NCBI GenBank assembly: GCA_002786505.1
Contig: PCTK01000160.1
Coordinates: forward strand, 5,418-12,551
DNA from: Nitrospinae bacterium CG22_combo_CG10-13_8_21_14_all_47_10
Lineage (GTDB): Bacteria > Nitrospinota > Nitrospinia > Nitrospinales > VA-1
Length of the DNA stretch: 7,134 bases
Direction of reading: 5' to 3'
The notes beneath the pieces were generated by a model, which saw only the letters and a list, made by a program, of their open reading frames with translations, ran no database searches and had not been told where the DNA came from. Positions within the stretch are counted from its first letter, which is position 1, and every line of letters starts with the position of its first letter. The position numbers were made by a program, and so were the translations under genes. Below are positions 4,606 through 7,134 of this stretch, piece by piece.

Positions 4606-7094
4606 AACGATTTCCCATCATCTTAGCAGTGTTCATCCTGTCTACCGCCTGGTACGGGTGTGGGGTGACCAAAAAGTCCACCATGCACCGGCTCAAGAAT
4701 AAAACCGATGTCGTGGACTCCATGATGCTACCCGATCCAACCCGGGACGACGAAAAAGTTACGGCTGGGGAGTTGATAGACCCTCAAAAAATCAAGGCTA
4801 TCCCCAAGCCTGTATCCTCGAAAAAAATCCGCGTCACAGGTGAAAGCACCCCCCTGCGTAAGGGACCGGGAACCCAGTATCAGGAAATTGGCACTGCCGC
4901 AAAGGGAGATCTTTTCGATCTGATTCGTGTTGAAAGGGGTTATGGAAAAGGGCAAACCTGGTATCTTGTTGAAGACTCCACCGGCAGTAAATTTTTTATC
5001 CCCAGCCAATCATCGCGCATTATCAAGGAAAAAACCGAAACTGCCGTAGAAACCGTCCAACCACAAAAATCTTTAAGCGCCGAATCGGCCAAGCCCTCCC
5101 AGGAAAGAATTGAAAAAGTTGAGTTGCAAAAGCGGAAAAAAACTTCGCTGGATAAAATCCAAACGGTTGTGAGTGTCGAGCCTGATCTTCCTGCCGAATT
5201 AAAAGAAGCCAGGCATATAACCCTCAATTTTGAGGGAACCGAACTCTATGATGTCATCACCACCTTCTGCGAATTACTGAAAATTGATTATGTCATCGAA
5301 GGCAATGTGGAAGGCAAGGTGACTTTGCAAACTTTCAACAAAATTCCGGTTGGCGACCTTTACTCTGTCCTGGAACAAATTCTTGCGCTCAATAATGTGA
5401 CTGTGGTCAAAAGCGGAAATTTTTACCGTTTCCTTCAGGCTCCTGATGCGGCAAAAAAACCTCTGAGCATCCATTTTGCCGATGACCCAAGTATTCCGGA
5501 TAAAGAACGTATGATCATTCAGATCATTCCACTGCAACATATCTCGGTGGAGTCAATGAGAAAAATCATCACCCCGCTTCTCACCACCAACGCCAGCTTC
5601 ATTGAGGTCCCCGAAACCAATAACCTGATGATGATCGAAATGGGCTACAACGTCAAACGTATCGTCAAGGTGGTGCAGGCCCTGGATATTGACAAGCTCG
5701 CCTCTTCAGATATCCAACTTTATAAACTACGAAATGCGGATTCTGAAGTACTGGTCAAGGAACTGGAGGAAATATTCAGTTCTATGGGATATAAAGAAGC
5801 GCTGGGCGACTCACTTTCGTTCCTCTCGCTGACTCGGTTAAACTCGATCCTCGTGGTCAACGCTTTTGATAAAATTTTACCGACCATTGAATTCTGGGTC
5901 AACCGTCTCGACCAACCCATCTCTGAGGGAGATGTCAGCACCTTCGTTTATTATGTGCAAAATAGTGATGCCGCGGCTTTGGCAGGCCTGTTAAATGGAA
6001 TCTTTCCTTCTGGCATAGAGAGCACTGCCAAGACAACAAGTGCAGGCAAAGAACCCAAAACTAACTCAACTGCCACTTCAACAAAGGCAAATGTATCCGG
6101 AGCCAAAACCCCTGTACCTGTGGACAAGAACCCAAAAGTCCAGACAACAAGCGGTATCAACGGGGACTTTGAAGGAGAAATCACCATTTTGCCGGACCCT
6201 GATACCAACTCCCTGATCATTCGGACCAGCCCGCGCAATTATCCCGCTATCCTTGCTCTGATCAATAAACTGGACCTGTTTCCGCAACAGGTTTTAATTG
6301 AGGTGTTGATCGTTGACCTCACGGTTGATAAAGAGACCGCGACAGGACTGGATTTTGCCATTAAAAACTCTGTAGGAAACTCGAGTGTTTCTGGGAGCAT
6401 CAGTCCAACTCAGGATGTCGCCACCACTCTGGGGACTTCAATAGGAACAGCAACCGCCTCTTTTTTAAGAGGAGGCAGTTTTATCATCGGCCAGCCTGAT
6501 AAAATCATAGCCCAGTTGCAACTTTTCGCCTCCGACTCCAAAGCCAATGTTCTGGCTAACCCAATTCTCGTGACTTCGGATAACAAGGCGGCAAACATTT
6601 CCATCACCGATGAGATTCCCATAGTTCAAGAGGCCAATACCCCGTCAGGGGCTGGTGCGATAGTCACCAGTTCAGTGGAGTTCCGCAGTGTTGGAATCAA
6701 GCTGGATATCACGCCCAAAATTAATTCCGATAACTTTATCAACCTGAAAATCAATCAGGAAATCTCCAGCCGTGGAACTGATGTAGGAAACCAGCCTTCT
6801 TTTAACACCCGGCAGGTAAACACCGAAGTGGTTCTGAAAGACAACCAGGTACTGATTATGGGCGGGTTGATGCGCACCGACTCCACCGGCACGATCTCTG
6901 GCGTCCCTATACTGAAGGACCTCCCCTATATAGGAAGGCTGTTTGGGTCCGAGTCGACCACCCTCAAAAAAACCGAGTTGATGATATTTATCACCCCCCA
7001 CGTTATCTCGAACTCTGATGATTCTGAGTTTGTCACCCGGGAATTCAAAAAACGCCTCAGCCACCTGGAAAACCTGAAGCCTGTGGGAAGCTAG
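4602..7094 (+). CDS. gspD: T2SS outer-membrane secretin GspD with an N-terminal SH3b domain
   Basis: GspD forms the 12-16-subunit outer-membrane channel through which T2SS substrates leave. The 830-residue product (usual length about 650-700) has: a signal sequence (1-about 16/19), with S14-T-A16 fitting signal peptidase I and a poor lipobox W17-Y-G-C20; a linker to 74; an SH3b domain at about 75-141 (P84-L-R-K-G-P-G90, Y93, I96-G, K101-G, W120-Y-L-V, G-S-K-F-F-I-P134); a charged E/K/S/Q linker at 142-203; N0 at about 204-280 (L-N-F-E-G-T-E-L-Y-D-V-I); N1 at 304-367; N2 at 371-439; N3 at 445-560, split by a 50-residue insert (about 472-521); and the secretin core at about 564-802 with G767-V-P-I-L-K-D-L-P-Y-I-G-R-L-F-G782. 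Only 28 residues follow the core, so the pilotin-binding S-domain is short or absent. It follows gspM with ATGA overlap. The secretin call is certain; gspD over pilQ rests on context and the N0-N3 layout. Confidence 0.96.
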   Translation: MKRFPIILAVFILSTAWYGCGVTKKSTMHRLKNKTDVVDSMMLPDPTRDDEKVTAGELIDPQKIKAIPKPVSSKKIRVTGESTPLRKGPGTQYQEIGTAAKGDLFDLIRVERGYGKGQTWYLVEDSTGSKFFIPSQSSRIIKEKTETAVETVQPQKSLSAESAKPSQERIEKVELQKRKKTSLDKIQTVVSVEPDLPAELKEARHITLNFEGTELYDVITTFCELLKIDYVIEGNVEGKVTLQTFNKIPVGDLYSVLEQILALNNVTVVKSGNFYRFLQAPDAAKKPLSIHFADDPSIPDKERMIIQIIPLQHISVESMRKIITPLLTTNASFIEVPETNNLMMIEMGYNVKRIVKVVQALDIDKLASSDIQLYKLRNADSEVLVKELEEIFSSMGYKEALGDSLSFLSLTRLNSILVVNAFDKILPTIEFWVNRLDQPISEGDVSTFVYYVQNSDAAALAGLLNGIFPSGIESTAKTTSAGKEPKTNSTATSTKANVSGAKTPVPVDKNPKVQTTSGINGDFEGEITILPDPDTNSLIIRTSPRNYPAILALINKLDLFPQQVLIEVLIVDLTVDKETATGLDFAIKNSVGNSSVSGSISPTQDVATTLGTSIGTATASFLRGGSFIIGQPDKIIAQLQLFASDSKANVLANPILVTSDNKAANISITDEIPIVQEANTPSGAGAIVTSSVEFRSVGIKLDITPKINSDNFINLKINQEISSRGTDVGNQPSFNTRQVNTEVVLKDNQVLIMGGLMRTDSTGTISGVPILKDLPYIGRLFGSESTTLKKTELMIFITPHVISNSDDSEFVTREFKKRLSHLENLKPVGS

Positions 7095-7134
7095 CGCCCG
7101 CCCCCGGCAAAAACCCCATAAAGTGCTTGAAATC
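7095..7134 (+). other. Short sequence after gspD, no gene or terminator recognised
   Basis: These 40 nt are C-rich and then A-rich. No stem followed by a T-run is present, so transcription probably continues past the window. The +1 frame is open from 7078 and holds a GTG at 7123, and a TTG lies at 7127 in another frame; neither has a convincing ribosome binding site, so no next gene is called. A gspE or gspF gene would be a reasonable expectation here. Confidence 0.5.

Noticed and set aside
6457..6472. Inverted repeat CCTCTT-TTTT-AAGAGG inside gspD
   Set aside because: It resembles a hairpin, but the T-run is in the loop and not after the stem, and it encodes conserved secretin sequence; a chance event is more likely than a terminator.
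6672..7064. 130-codon open frame on the minus strand opposite the secretin core
   Set aside because: It is antisense to the most conserved part of gspD and shows no family-like motif.
7085..7120. Possible terminator after gspD
   Set aside because: There is GGG before and CCC after the stop codon, but no stable long stem and no downstream T-run.
7123..7134. GTG at 7123 (or TTG at 7127) as the start of a following gene such as gspE
   Set aside because: Only four codons are visible and no ribosome binding site is convincing, so it cannot be supported.

Overview
The window is the 3' half of a type II secretion system (T2SS, general secretion pathway) operon. It reads on the + strand in the order gspH(partial)-gspI-gspJ-gspK-gspL-gspM-gspD. 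Every junction overlaps: H/I by 59 bp, I/J, K/L, L/M and M/D by 4 bp each (ATGA), and J/K by 14 bp. There is no intergenic space until the 40 nt after gspD. No promoter, RNA gene, mobile element or CRISPR array is visible, so the promoter must lie upstream of the window.

Region by region: 2-97 is the out-of-frame C-terminal tail of a pseudopilin, most likely GspH. 39-2558 encodes the three minor pseudopilins GspI, GspJ and GspK, which in known systems form the complex that initiates and tips the pseudopilus. 2555-4605 encodes the inner-membrane assembly platform: GspL, built as a PilM-like actin fold, one membrane helix and a PilN-like periplasmic domain, and GspM, a short PilO-like bitopic protein. 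4602-7094 encodes the outer-membrane secretin GspD. Together, pseudopilus growth powered by a GspE ATPase (not in this window) through GspL/GspM would push folded periplasmic proteins out through GspD.

The organism is a Gram-negative (diderm) bacterium of moderate GC content. The secretin placed after gspM, the absence of gspC/gspN at that junction, and the PilMN-like GspL differ from the enterobacterial/Vibrio gsp layout. They would fit a deltaproteobacterial-type or Nitrospinota-type lineage, but that placement is a low-confidence inference.

I do not see a wholly new system. The unusual parts are additions to standard T2SS proteins: a bacterial SH3 (SH3b) domain and a long linker placed before the N0 domain of GspD; a roughly 74-residue Ser/Thr/Gly-rich, cysteine-ended tail on GspI; an enlarged GspJ; a 50-residue low-complexity insert in the N3 domain of GspD; and a GspD that almost lacks the C-terminal S-domain.
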